Both the position numbers and the translations under genes were made by a program. Under the pieces are notes generated by a model. That model had not been told where the DNA came from. It did not search any database and was given only the letters and a program-made list of their open reading frames with translations. Shown piece after piece: positions 17,323-25,968 of a stretch of 43,404 bases of DNA. The stretch is from Chloroflexota bacterium. GTDB lineage: Bacteria > Chloroflexota > Anaerolineae > Aggregatilineales > Phototrophicaceae. The DNA lies in assembly GCA_003696565.1 (NCBI GenBank), contig RFHA01000252.1, positions 1-43,404 of the forward strand, read 5' to 3'. The stretch's first letter is position 1. The number at the start of each line of letters is the position of its first letter.

Positions 17323-17353
17323 ATTAAAAAGATGGTCATCTTAGTCTAAAAAT

Positions 17354-17379
17354 CCCCGTCCTCTGTGGCGGGGTTTATT
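17354..17379 (+). terminator. Terminator-like hairpin in the sigA leader
   Basis: CCCCGTC (17354-17360) and GGCGGGG (17367-17373) form a 7-bp stem (one G-T pair) with a 6-base loop, followed by TTTATT. It lies about 25 bases after the candidate start site near 17330 and 72 bases before the sigA start codon, so it could be an attenuator or end a very short RNA. Confidence 0.6.
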
Positions 17380-17450
17380 GACTATCAGACCAAGTATCGG
17401 TTGAAGTGTATAAGAGGTATAATGCCTTGCCATAAAGCAGGGCTTTAATT

Positions 17451-18704
17451 GTGCATATGGCTGTAATGATTGAAATGACACACAAAAATGAGTTGCAAGG
17501 CAAATTAATCGAAAAAGGACGCAAACAAGGGTCTATCACATTCGACGACATCCTGGCGATTTTTCCAGATGTTGAAAATGATGTCTTGCTGCTGGATGAA
17601 GTGATGGATTCGCTCATGGAAGCTGGTATCGAAGTGATCTCAAAAGATCAAGACGATATACCATTGCCTGATGAAGCTGAATCAATGGACATGCTCCCTG
17701 ATGAGGATGTCGAGGATTTCGATGATCGTGAAAGCGAGCTGAACTTCGGCGAGATCATGGAAGATGCCGGTTATCGTCAGGCATTGGATACTGACGATGT
17801 CGTTGGGCTATATTTAAAGGAAGCCGGACGAGTTCCCTTACTCACTGCTGAGGAAGAGGTTGCCTTAGCAAAACGTATGGAGCGCGGTCAACTCGCCCAG
17901 CAAGCACTTGAAGAATATGGCGATACCCTGCCCATGGATGACGTTTATGACCTCAAGCAAGCGGTCATCGACGGTGAGTTGGCTCAAGAGCATCTCATCC
18001 GTGCTAATGCGCGCTTGGTTATTAGCGTGGCAAAAAAATATATCGGACGAGGTGTCCCTTTTCTGGATTTGATCCAAGAAGGCAACATCGGGCTAATCCG
18101 CGCTACCAATAAATTTGAATATCAGCGTGGGCACAAGTTCAGCACTTATGCGACATGGTGGATTCGCCAGGCAGTTAGCCGTGCTGTGGCAGACCAAGGG
18201 CGGACGATTCGCGTCCCTGTCCATATGGGAGATCAACTAAACCGCATGCGCCGCATTCAGCTTAACTTGATTCAAGAACTTGGGCGTGAGCCAACCATCG
18301 AAGAATTAGCGCAGGGCATGGAAACCACGCCGGATAAAGTGGAGAACTTGTTAGAAATTGCCCGCCGCCCAGTCAGCTTAGAAACACCCATTGATGAAGA
18401 TGGCGATTCAACCTTTGGGGATTTTGTAGAAGACATCAATAGCCCTGCCCCAGCAGAAGAAGTGGCAACACATCTACTTCATGAACAACTACAAGGCGCG
18501 TTAGACCGCCTGCCAGCGCGTGAGGCACAAATCTTACGGTTACGCTATGGCTTAGAGGATGGGCGTGTTTATACGCTAGAAGAAGTTGGGCAAACGATCG
18601 GCGTAACTCGTGAGCGAGTGCGCCAACTAGAAGCCCAGGCATTAAATCGCCTGCGTCAATCATCTGCCCATATTATTTTACGGGATTACCTCTACGAGGA
18701 ATAA
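17451..18704 (+). CDS. sigA: Housekeeping RNA polymerase sigma factor (sigma-70, RpoD/SigA)
   Basis: A 417-residue protein with regions in the usual order. Region 1.1 lies at about 7-60 ([15 protein letters not shown]) and region 1.2 at about 105-140 ([17 protein letters not shown]). Region 2 includes [17 protein letters not shown] and [18 protein letters not shown]. Region 3 follows, and region 4 has the helix-turn-helix [21 protein letters not shown]. The intact 2.4 and 4.2 regions mark a group 1 sigma that recognises TTGACA/TATAAT promoters. The start is a GTG at 17451 with GCAGGG eight bases before it; an ATG at 17457 is possible. It overlaps the next gene in TAATG, which suggests translational coupling to a membrane protein. 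Confidence 0.95.
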   Translation: MHMAVMIEMTHKNELQGKLIEKGRKQGSITFDDILAIFPDVENDVLLLDEVMDSLMEAGIEVISKDQDDIPLPDEAESMDMLPDEDVEDFDDRESELNFGEIMEDAGYRQALDTDDVVGLYLKEAGRVPLLTAEEEVALAKRMERGQLAQQALEEYGDTLPMDDVYDLKQAVIDGELAQEHLIRANARLVISVAKKYIGRGVPFLDLIQEGNIGLIRATNKFEYQRGHKFSTYATWWIRQAVSRAVADQGRTIRVPVHMGDQLNRMRRIQLNLIQELGREPTIEELAQGMETTPDKVENLLEIARRPVSLETPIDEDGDSTFGDFVEDINSPAPAEEVATHLLHEQLQGALDRLPAREAQILRLRYGLEDGRVYTLEEVGQTIGVTRERVRQLEAQALNRLRQSSAHIILRDYLYEE

Positions 18705-19504
18705 TGTCCGCAAAACGTACAACAAAGGGGACAGCAACTGTCCCCTTCTTCTGGTCAGTATTGCTTATCATCATCGGCATTTTACTGCTGCTAGATAACT
18801 TCTTGTTGTTAGGCGACTTTAACGCCTACACGCTAGTACCGTTGTTGCTAGTGGTCGCAGGGGCACAAATCCTATTGCGTGGCGATCTCTTCCCTAGTGA
18901 AGATGCCCGCACATTTGGCATTACCCGTGGTAGTGTTGAATCCGCCACATTAGAAATTAGCTCTGGCGAAATTGATGTCGATGTTCGGGCACTTGGGCGC
19001 GAGGGGCGACTTATTGCAGGGCAATTCGCTGCGGGTTCGCGCCCAGACCTCACTGTTAAAGATACGTACACCCATATCAAAATGAGCCGTTCAAACACCC
19101 CCTGGCTTTCTTTTGCAGATTGGCATGTGGGCTTGGCGCATGATTTACCCTGGCAGCTTTTAATAAGCAGTAGTTTAGGGCAACTCAACCTTGACTTAAA
19201 AACGCTGATTATTCATGATGCGTTGATTGCCAGCGGCATTGGGGACATCCGCTTGGTTGCACCCAAAGAGGCATTTCGTCCGCTGATTATTCGCTCAACA
19301 ATGGGCAACATCCAAATTAACACACCACAAGGTTATCGCACACGCATCGTAGTAGAAGGGGGACGACTATTTGGGATCAAACACGATGAATATCGCTATG
19401 AGAATCCAGAACCCAACGTTTACTTTTCTACAGAGGCTGCTGAAGATGCTCCCCTAGTCGAAATTCACGTCAGCGGAACGTTTGGAGATGTATACCTAGT
19501 GTAA
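18704..19504 (+). CDS. LiaF-like membrane protein coupled to sigA
   Basis: A 266-residue protein. Two hydrophobic segments near 14-32 and 40-58, separated by LDNFLLLGDFNAY, match the LiaI/LiaF transmembrane pattern (DUF5668-like). From about 75 onward is a beta-repeat region (VESATLEISSGEIDVDVRAL, then GIGDIRLVAP and TMGNIQINTP) like the toastrack/DUF4097-type domains found after it in other proteins. In Firmicutes, LiaF restrains an envelope stress kinase; no such kinase is next to it here. The ATG overlaps the sigA stop by one base, an unusual link between a housekeeping sigma factor and an envelope protein. The role is inferred. Confidence 0.75.
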   Translation: MSAKRTTKGTATVPFFWSVLLIIIGILLLLDNFLLLGDFNAYTLVPLLLVVAGAQILLRGDLFPSEDARTFGITRGSVESATLEISSGEIDVDVRALGREGRLIAGQFAAGSRPDLTVKDTYTHIKMSRSNTPWLSFADWHVGLAHDLPWQLLISSSLGQLNLDLKTLIIHDALIASGIGDIRLVAPKEAFRPLIIRSTMGNIQINTPQGYRTRIVVEGGRLFGIKHDEYRYENPEPNVYFSTEAAEDAPLVEIHVSGTFGDVYLV

Positions 19505-19549
19505 CTAACGTGCGGCATTGATCCCCACGTGAACCAGTAACTCAAAATT

Positions 19550-20080
19550 ATGATTATCCGTGATGCTATTGAACAAGATATCCCCTCGTGTTTAGCCATT
19601 GATGCTGACTACGAAACCGAGCATGTGTGGCAAATGACCTTTCAACCATCCACTGGCGATCAAGCCGTGCATTTCCGTGTAGAACGGTTGCCGCGTCAAA
19701 TGCCAGTTACATACCTAGCCGATCAAAACCGCCTTCAACATGCCTTAGCTTCTCAGCATTGTTTTTTAGTGATGGAAGAAGCCGAGCAAATCATCGCCTA
19801 CCTTACCATGCGATCTGATCCGATTCATCAAATTGGCATGATTCAAGATGTGGTGGTGGCACGCCCCTTACGTCGACATAAAATTGGTAGCCGCTTGCTT
19901 AAGGTCGCACGCCGTTGGGCAACAGAGCATCAATTAAGTGTGGTCATGGCAGAAACACAAACTAAAAATTACCCCGCTATTCAATTTATTCAGGCAAATG
20001 GATTTGTGTTTTGTGGCTTTAACGATCACTACTTCCGTAATGGTGATATTGCCGTTTTTTTCTGTGCGCCCCTGCGGTAA
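19550..20080 (+). CDS. GNAT-family acetyltransferase
   Basis: A 176-residue protein with the GNAT fold. The N-terminal strand-helix reads MIIRDAIEQDIPSCLAIDAD. The central strands end in MIQDVVVARPLRRHKIGSRLL, where the RRHKIG turn is the acetyl-CoA binding motif A, and the final part reads NYPAIQFIQANGFVFCGFNDHYF. It transfers an acetyl group from acetyl-CoA to an amine; the substrate is unknown. It follows the LiaF-like gene by 45 bases on the same strand without a terminator, so it may be in the sigA transcript. No Shine-Dalgarno is obvious. Confidence 0.88.
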   Translation: MIIRDAIEQDIPSCLAIDADYETEHVWQMTFQPSTGDQAVHFRVERLPRQMPVTYLADQNRLQHALASQHCFLVMEEAEQIIAYLTMRSDPIHQIGMIQDVVVARPLRRHKIGSRLLKVARRWATEHQLSVVMAETQTKNYPAIQFIQANGFVFCGFNDHYFRNGDIAVFFCAPLR

Positions 20081-20118
20081 GATAATCCTGGATTTTAGCA
20101 ACCTGATACGACAATGAT

Positions 20119-22020
20119 ATGCGTGATTTGTTTAAGATATTTCTGGATTCATTAAATGAAACGCTCGCCGCAGCGATTGTGATCTTCGCGGCATCTATCC
20201 TACTTTATAACTTAACCCGCAACCTGCGCGACCGCATCACCCGCACTTCAGCCATTGTCTTGGGATGTGTGACAATGGCATATGGTTGTGATGTGTTGAT
20301 CTCACTTGAGCCAATGCCCAACACGATGATCGCCCTCACACGGATTCAATGGATTGGGTTGGCGTTTATCCCCGTGGCAACTTATCATCTGTCCGATGCA
20401 CTATTAGCCACCACGGGTTTGCCATCACGCGGGCGGCGGCGGCGTGTTATTCGCATTTTGTATCTAATTGCGACTTGTTTTCTGGTTTTGGCGGCTTTCA
20501 CTGACACACTCATTAAACCTGATATTTATCAAAATCAGGTCAGTGTACAAGCCCAGTTTCTTTTTCCACTTTTTACAAGTTATTACATCATCGCCAACCT
20601 GGTAGCGTTGTTAAATGTTTGGCGTGCCCGCCGACGTTGCCTAACCAGCAGTACCCAACGCCGGATGACCTATCTTTTATTCACTGTCTTAATCCCTAGT
20701 ATCGGCATCTTCCCTTACTCTGCGTTATTAAAGCCTGGCACTGAATTCAGTTTAAACGGCTTAATTTTAGTTAATATTGCTAATATCCTCATGATCCTCA
20801 TGCTGATCTTCCTATCCTATCCGCTTTCTTTTTTCGGCTCACGCATACCAGACCGTGTAGTAAAAGCGGAGTTACTACGCTTCATTTTGCGCGGACCGAT
20901 GACTGGTGTTCTGGCATTAATTGTCATCATCTTTACTGAACCAACCACCCAAATCATCGGCGTACTAGGTAGACAGTTCATGCCATTTGGTGTAGTCGCG
21001 GTAATTCTGCTATGGCAATGGGTAATTCATATTGGCTTGCCAGCACTAGAACGTCGGTGGATTTATCATGATGAAGATGATGAACAACTAAACAAGCTCC
21101 AAACTTTAAGTGAACGCCTGCTAACACGATCTGACTTGATGCAACTGTTAGAAGCCGTATTGGAATCGGCTTGTGACTATTTGCGAGTTGAAAAGGCATT
21201 TGTCGCTGCCCTACTAGAAAATAACCCTGAGTTCGTTCGCTCAGTTGGGCAGATCACGCTCACAGAAGAAGCTTTACAGCACGAAATCACTCATCTGATC
21301 CAAAATTTAAGTAATGGGGATGTACAACAATGGGGGAATTATTGGGTCAAGCCATTGTATAGTCATCGTACCATCAATACCCCCCGTTTGATTGGGATGC
21401 TTGGTGTAGAAGCCACCGGTGATACGTTTGAATTGAATCAAGATGACAGCGTCATACTTAATCGCTTCGCAGACCGGGCAGCGAGCGTTTTAGATGATAT
21501 ACTGCTACAAAGTGAAGTATATGCCGCGTTAGAAGGGTTACTGCCACAGTTCACCATCACACGTGAGCGCGCCGCAGAAGTGGAATATCTGCCTGGACGA
21601 AATAACACGCTAGCGAGTTCTCATAACTTGCCAGAGCGTGATCAAATTATCGAGCAAGTCCGTGCTGCATTACGGCATTATTGGGGGGGACCCGGCATGA
21701 CCAACAGTCGCCTTATTGAGTTGCAAGTTGTTCAAAATGCCTTGCCAGAAAACGACTTCAACGCTGTAAAAGCCTTACGTACCGTCCTCACACAAGCCAT
21801 TGAAAATCAGAGACCAGAAGGTGAGCGGGATTATCGTAGTGCAGAATGGCTAATTTATAACATTCTCACACTAAGATTTATTGACAATAAAAAAGTTAAA
21901 GATGTTGCTCGGCGGTTATATATCAGCGAGGCAAACTTGTATCGCAAGCAAAATACAGCGATCGAAGCCGTCGCGGAAACAATCCTGAGTATGGAACAAC
22001 AATGCCTAGAAGCAATATAG
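20119..22020 (+). CDS. Membrane sensor with GAF-like domain and transcription-factor-like C-terminus
   Basis: A 633-residue protein. About eight hydrophobic segments fill residues 12-310, like the 7TM sensor module in front of some histidine kinases. A linker (EDDEQLNKLQTLSERLLTRS) leads to a GAF-like domain at about 335-465. The last 120 residues, from LPERDQIIEQVRAALRHYW on, are helical and end in KKVKDVARRLYISEANLYRKQ. This resembles the helix-turn-helix seen in a large group of Chloroflexota and Actinobacteria regulators. No kinase H-box or ATPase domain is present. It may be a one-component, membrane-bound regulator. Assignments are by eye, and the ligand and target genes are unknown. 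Confidence 0.75.
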   Translation: MRDLFKIFLDSLNETLAAAIVIFAASILLYNLTRNLRDRITRTSAIVLGCVTMAYGCDVLISLEPMPNTMIALTRIQWIGLAFIPVATYHLSDALLATTGLPSRGRRRRVIRILYLIATCFLVLAAFTDTLIKPDIYQNQVSVQAQFLFPLFTSYYIIANLVALLNVWRARRRCLTSSTQRRMTYLLFTVLIPSIGIFPYSALLKPGTEFSLNGLILVNIANILMILMLIFLSYPLSFFGSRIPDRVVKAELLRFILRGPMTGVLALIVIIFTEPTTQIIGVLGRQFMPFGVVAVILLWQWVIHIGLPALERRWIYHDEDDEQLNKLQTLSERLLTRSDLMQLLEAVLESACDYLRVEKAFVAALLENNPEFVRSVGQITLTEEALQHEITHLIQNLSNGDVQQWGNYWVKPLYSHRTINTPRLIGMLGVEATGDTFELNQDDSVILNRFADRAASVLDDILLQSEVYAALEGLLPQFTITRERAAEVEYLPGRNNTLASSHNLPERDQIIEQVRAALRHYWGGPGMTNSRLIELQVVQNALPENDFNAVKALRTVLTQAIENQRPEGERDYRSAEWLIYNILTLRFIDNKKVKDVARRLYISEANLYRKQNTAIEAVAETILSMEQQCLEAI

Positions 22021-22114
22021 CGGAGTGCGTAAGATAAAGATGATCCAACTATTTTGTCATGCATGCTCGTTTTTATATCCATAAAATTCCCCCACTCTTC
22101 AATATAGTTCAGGT

Positions 22115-22143
22115 TTGCACCACCTACGGAAAAACTCTATAAT
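22115..22143 (+). promoter_or_regulatory. Promoter for the S1-domain gene
   Basis: A perfect TATAAT (22138-22143) stands 17 bases after TTGCAC (22115-22120, three of six consensus bases). Transcription would begin near 22150, giving a leader of about 50 bases before the ATG at 22200. Confidence 0.6.
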
Positions 22144-22199
22144 GGCAACAGGTTACAGCAAACTATCGTTAGAATAAAATTAATGGGCATGGGGGTTAT

Positions 22200-23189
22200 A
22201 TGACAATGGATATGCGGCAAGATTTAAAGCCAGCACCACCAACCTTAGATGAAGGATATTGGCAAGCATTGTTATCTGAAGGCGAACACGCCATTACATA
22301 CCACCCAGATACCGATCATGATCCACTGTTAGATGACGAAGCCGCTGATTCAGCAGAGGAAAAACACCCTTACACCTTGTTGCGTGGGGTTTGTGATGCG
22401 GACTGGGAGGCAATTACCCAAATTACACAAGCTGACCAAGTCATTGATCTAAAAGTCGTCGGTTATAACCGTGGCGGATTGCTGGTAGAATGGCGCACAC
22501 TACGCGGGTTTGTTCCTGCTAGTCAATTATTAGACTTTCCATCTACATCAAACGGGATCATCCGCCGCAACGCGCTATTAAACCGTGTTGGCGATGTGCT
22601 GCGTTTACGAGTGATAGAACTCAACCCACAAAAGAATCGCTTGATCCTTTCAGAACGGGCAGCCCAAGCTGACCCAGGAGAGCGAGAAAACCTCTTAACA
22701 CGGCTTAGCCCTGGGGATATTGTGAGGGGGTTTGTCACCAACTTATGTGAGTTTGGGGCATTTGTGGATTTAGGCGGGTTGGAAGGCTTAATCCACATTA
22801 GTGAATTAAGTTGGGGGCGTGTTGGGCACCCAGCTAGTATGTTACAACGTGGGCAAGAAGTAGAAGCGTACGTCTTAGGGGTAGACCAAGATCAAGGTCG
22901 AATTGCCCTCAGCATCAAACGGCTGCGCCCTGATCCCTGGAAGACGGTTGAAGAACGCTACACTGTCAACCAAATTGTGGAAGGGGTTATCACCAATGTG
23001 GTTGATTTTGGCGCATTTGCCTGTATTGAAGAAGGGCTAGAAGGGTTAATTCATGTTTCAGAATTAGCAGAAGGGCATTTTCTCCATCCGCGCAATGTCG
23101 TTTCTGAAGGGCAACATGTCCGCGCCCGTATTTTAACAATTAACGGTGCTGCCCGCCGTTTGGGTTTAAGTTTGCGCCTAAATGAGTAG
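22200..23189 (+). CDS. S1 RNA-binding domain protein (ribosomal protein S1-like)
   Basis: A 329-residue protein. After an acidic N-terminus (about 1-65) come three S1 domains: about 78-155 (VIDLKVVGYNRGGLLVEW), 160-238 (DIVRGFVTNLCEFGAFVDLG) and 247-327 (IVEGVITNVVDFGAFACIEE). The last two carry the consensus EGLIHISEL/EGLIHVSEL. It has fewer S1 domains than the six of Escherichia coli S1, as in many non-proteobacteria. It should bind single-stranded RNA and assist translation start. GGGGG lies before the start; ATGs at 22200 and 22206 are both possible. It is followed by ftsK on the same strand. Confidence 0.92.
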   Translation: MTMDMRQDLKPAPPTLDEGYWQALLSEGEHAITYHPDTDHDPLLDDEAADSAEEKHPYTLLRGVCDADWEAITQITQADQVIDLKVVGYNRGGLLVEWRTLRGFVPASQLLDFPSTSNGIIRRNALLNRVGDVLRLRVIELNPQKNRLILSERAAQADPGERENLLTRLSPGDIVRGFVTNLCEFGAFVDLGGLEGLIHISELSWGRVGHPASMLQRGQEVEAYVLGVDQDQGRIALSIKRLRPDPWKTVEERYTVNQIVEGVITNVVDFGAFACIEEGLEGLIHVSELAEGHFLHPRNVVSEGQHVRARILTINGAARRLGLSLRLNE

Positions 23190-23211
23190 TACACTCTATC
23201 TACAGACTTAA

Positions 23212-23244
23212 CTGTTTACTGGGGGCGTATTTCCCAGTAAACAG
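23212..23244. promoter_or_regulatory. Perfect 12-bp stem-loop in the ftsK leader
   Basis: CTGTTTACTGGG (23212-23223) and CCCAGTAAACAG (23233-23244) pair exactly around a 9-base loop. It lies between the S1 gene and the ftsK ATG at 23257, with only 12 bases after the stem. There is no T-run, so it may be a weak terminator, an mRNA structure controlling ftsK translation, or an operator. Confidence 0.65.
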
Positions 23245-23256
23245 CGACAAAAACAA

Positions 23257-25842
23257 ATGACTGACGAAAAAAATCAACAAGTCACTGAAGAAACACCTTC
23301 CCAAAAACCCAAGTTTCGGACGGTTGAGCCGGAATTTTGGGACGATATTTTAGATGCCCTACCCCCCTGGTTTGATGAAATCAGTGGGATTGTTCTGTTT
23401 GTCTTTGGTGTCATCTCGATCATGTCATTAATGGGGATTGCTGGCGATGCCGTGCTAGCAAAATCTTGGTCAGATGCATTGACGTATGTGTTTGGCAAAG
23501 GCAGTTGGCTCGTCGCAGCAGGAATCGCGCTCAGTGGGGTGTTAATCTTTTTACCCAAAATGGGCATCCCCTTGCCTATTTCTGGACGGCGTGTTTTAGC
23601 TATTCAGGTGATGTTCTTGGCAATATTGGGCGTTTTGCATCTTTTGCCAGGAGATGCCGAATTACGTGCTATCGTCCGCAGTGGAGAAGGCGGCGGTTTA
23701 ATTGGTTGGGGAATCAGTATGCCGCTTAATTTGATCTTTGGGCGGGCAGTTGCGCTGATAATTTTAAGTATCATGATTCTTGGCAGTATCGCAGTATTAG
23801 CCGGTGTACGGCAAGCACAAATTATCAGCCTATTAGAACACACCAGTACCATATTAAACCAAGCCGGTGAAAAACTAGCAAATACCCCCATCCCACAGCG
23901 TGAAAAAAAGCCCAAGCTCCCGCCACAACCCGGCTTAGCTGACATTCATGATTTGAACAAGCCACGCCGCACCAATATTATTCGTATCCGCCCAGACCCT
24001 GACAATTTACCGCCCTCTATGCGGCTGCGTGAATCATCTACCCAACCCATTGAACCAACTAAGCCAGAGATTCCTGCCATCTTGGCAATGGACACCCGCC
24101 CACAAGAGGAAATCTCTCAGGATATTCAACGGTTGGATGCCGTGTTAAAAACATCGGAAGAATCGCCATCGCAAGAGGGTGTAATTAAGGTAGATGCTAC
24201 CATCATCGGCAAGCCTCTCCCTAAAAAGAAAAAGACCGAGCCAACCATGGTTACCCGTCCAGATGGGCGCATCAAACATTACTTCACCGCGGAAGAAATG
24301 CGTGAGGTCAAAAAACTGGTCAAGCGGGATAAAGACCTACCGCCATTGAATTTACTGCAAGATGTGGCAATTACCCCACCCAGCGAGGAAGAAATTAACC
24401 TCAATGTGGTACTAATTGAAAACACATTGTTAGAATTTGACATTAATGTGGATGTTGTGGCAGTAAAAGCTGGTCCAACAGTAACACAATATGGTGTGCA
24501 ACCCTTTCGTGAGGTCAAAAAAGCTGGTGGCGAAATCGTCAAAGAGCGTACCCGGCTCAGCAAGATTGCAGCACTCGCCAGCGATCTGTCCCTTGCGCTT
24601 GCCGTCAAACGCTTGCGGTTAGAAATGCCTGTACCAGGACATAGTTATATGGGTATTGAAGTGCCCAACCGCAACCCCAGCACTGTTGCCTTGCGCTCGG
24701 TTTATGAAAGCAAAGCGTTTTTTGATGCCTCTCAAAAACAACACTCACCTTTGCTTGTCCCACTCGGGCGGGATGTCGCCGGAGAGCCGGTAATTGTTGA
24801 TTTGGCAACCATGCCCCATCTATTGATCGCAGGGACAACCGGCTCTGGTAAATCTGTGGCGATGGCAGCCATCGCCACAGCCCTGTTAATCAACAACATG
24901 CCAGATAAAATCAAGCTGGTCATGCTCGATCCCAAAATGGTGGAACTCAGCCGGTTTAATGGAGTGCCTCATTTGATTGGACCAGTTGAGACTGATTTAG
25001 ATCGTATCATCGGCGTGTTACGGTGGTGTACACGAGAGATGGAACGGCGATATAAACTGCTGGAAGAGGCATCTGCCCGCAACATTGAAATTTATAACGC
25101 GCAACTCAAAAACAAAGAGAATTACCTGCCGTATATTGTCATCATGGTGGATGAAATCGGTGATCTGATGATGACCAAGCCAGAAGAAACCGAACACACA
25201 GTTACTCGTTTAGCTCAAATGGCACGTGCAGTGGGAATGCATATGATTATTGCGACACAACGCCCGTCAGTAGATGTTATCACCGGGTTGATCAAAGCAA
25301 ACTTCCCAACACGTATCTCTTTCGCTGTGGCTTCTGGCGTGGATTCGCGGGTGATCTTGGATACTGGCGGAGCAGAAAATCTGCTAGGTAAAGGGGATAT
25401 GCTATATCTCGCGCAAGATGCTGCTGGTCCGCGCCGTTTGCAAGGTTGCTTTGTGACCGATGGCGAAGTCCGTGCGATTGTCAACTATTGGCGAGAATGG
25501 TACGCCAAGCAGATTGAAAAAGGTAAATTAACGGCTAACCCGCGTGTTGGTCCTTGGGAACGCGGCTTAACTCGTCGTGAGTTCCTGGCAGAAACAGACC
25601 CCATGTTAGAGGAAGCCATTGAGCTAGTAGTGGAAGAACAAGAGGCTTCCGCCTCCCAAATTCAGCGCAAACTCAACCTGGGGTATCCGCGCGCGGCACG
25701 TATCATCGATCTATTGGAAGAACTTGGCGTAATTGGTGAACCCATCGCTGGGGGGCGTTCTCGCCGCGTTTTGATTGAAAAAGGCAAAGACCCTTTCAAA
25801 GAAATTATTGATAAGCGCACTCAAAAGAAAAACGGGGAATAA
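23257..25842 (+). CDS. ftsK: FtsK/SpoIIIE family DNA translocase
   Basis: An 861-residue protein. Four hydrophobic segments near 45-65, 85-105, 112-130 and 150-190 anchor it in the membrane, and a Pro/Lys-rich linker covers about 210-340. The motor domain holds Walker A GTTGSGKS at 526-533 and Walker B IVIMVDEIGDLM near 627-638, with AIATQRPSVDVITGLIKANFP after it. The C-terminal winged-helix gamma domain (about 785-850; ASQIQRKLNLGYPRAARIID) reads the KOPS-type sequences that point the motor toward the terminus. It moves chromosome ends through the closing septum. The gene follows S1 and is preceded by a stem-loop. Confidence 0.96.
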   Translation: MTDEKNQQVTEETPSQKPKFRTVEPEFWDDILDALPPWFDEISGIVLFVFGVISIMSLMGIAGDAVLAKSWSDALTYVFGKGSWLVAAGIALSGVLIFLPKMGIPLPISGRRVLAIQVMFLAILGVLHLLPGDAELRAIVRSGEGGGLIGWGISMPLNLIFGRAVALIILSIMILGSIAVLAGVRQAQIISLLEHTSTILNQAGEKLANTPIPQREKKPKLPPQPGLADIHDLNKPRRTNIIRIRPDPDNLPPSMRLRESSTQPIEPTKPEIPAILAMDTRPQEEISQDIQRLDAVLKTSEESPSQEGVIKVDATIIGKPLPKKKKTEPTMVTRPDGRIKHYFTAEEMREVKKLVKRDKDLPPLNLLQDVAITPPSEEEINLNVVLIENTLLEFDINVDVVAVKAGPTVTQYGVQPFREVKKAGGEIVKERTRLSKIAALASDLSLALAVKRLRLEMPVPGHSYMGIEVPNRNPSTVALRSVYESKAFFDASQKQHSPLLVPLGRDVAGEPVIVDLATMPHLLIAGTTGSGKSVAMAAIATALLINNMPDKIKLVMLDPKMVELSRFNGVPHLIGPVETDLDRIIGVLRWCTREMERRYKLLEEASARNIEIYNAQLKNKENYLPYIVIMVDEIGDLMMTKPEETEHTVTRLAQMARAVGMHMIIATQRPSVDVITGLIKANFPTRISFAVASGVDSRVILDTGGAENLLGKGDMLYLAQDAAGPRRLQGCFVTDGEVRAIVNYWREWYAKQIEKGKLTANPRVGPWERGLTRREFLAETDPMLEEAIELVVEEQEASASQIQRKLNLGYPRAARIIDLLEELGVIGEPIAGGRSRRVLIEKGKDPFKEIIDKRTQKKNGE

Positions 25843-25968
25843 CAATCCCCTCATACACACTATTTAGGCTAAACCACCAATGTTGTCTCATGCACTTTGC
25901 CACAAGGACAAAACGCCACTTTTCAGGTAGACTTTCTCTACAAGAGTCAGCACTACCTGGAGAAGGCT

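Larger units (their letters stand above)
17012..17450. other. 439-base intergenic region before sigA
   Basis: AT-rich and without a convincing gene. In order it contains a hairpin that probably ends the ABC operon (17023-17063), an AT-rich stretch in which nothing was recognised (about 17070-17290), a candidate promoter (17294-17322), a second terminator-like hairpin (17354-17379) and a perfect TATAAT (17418-17423) with no good -35. The last is followed by GCAGGG, eight bases before the GTG start of sigA. Confidence 0.6.
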
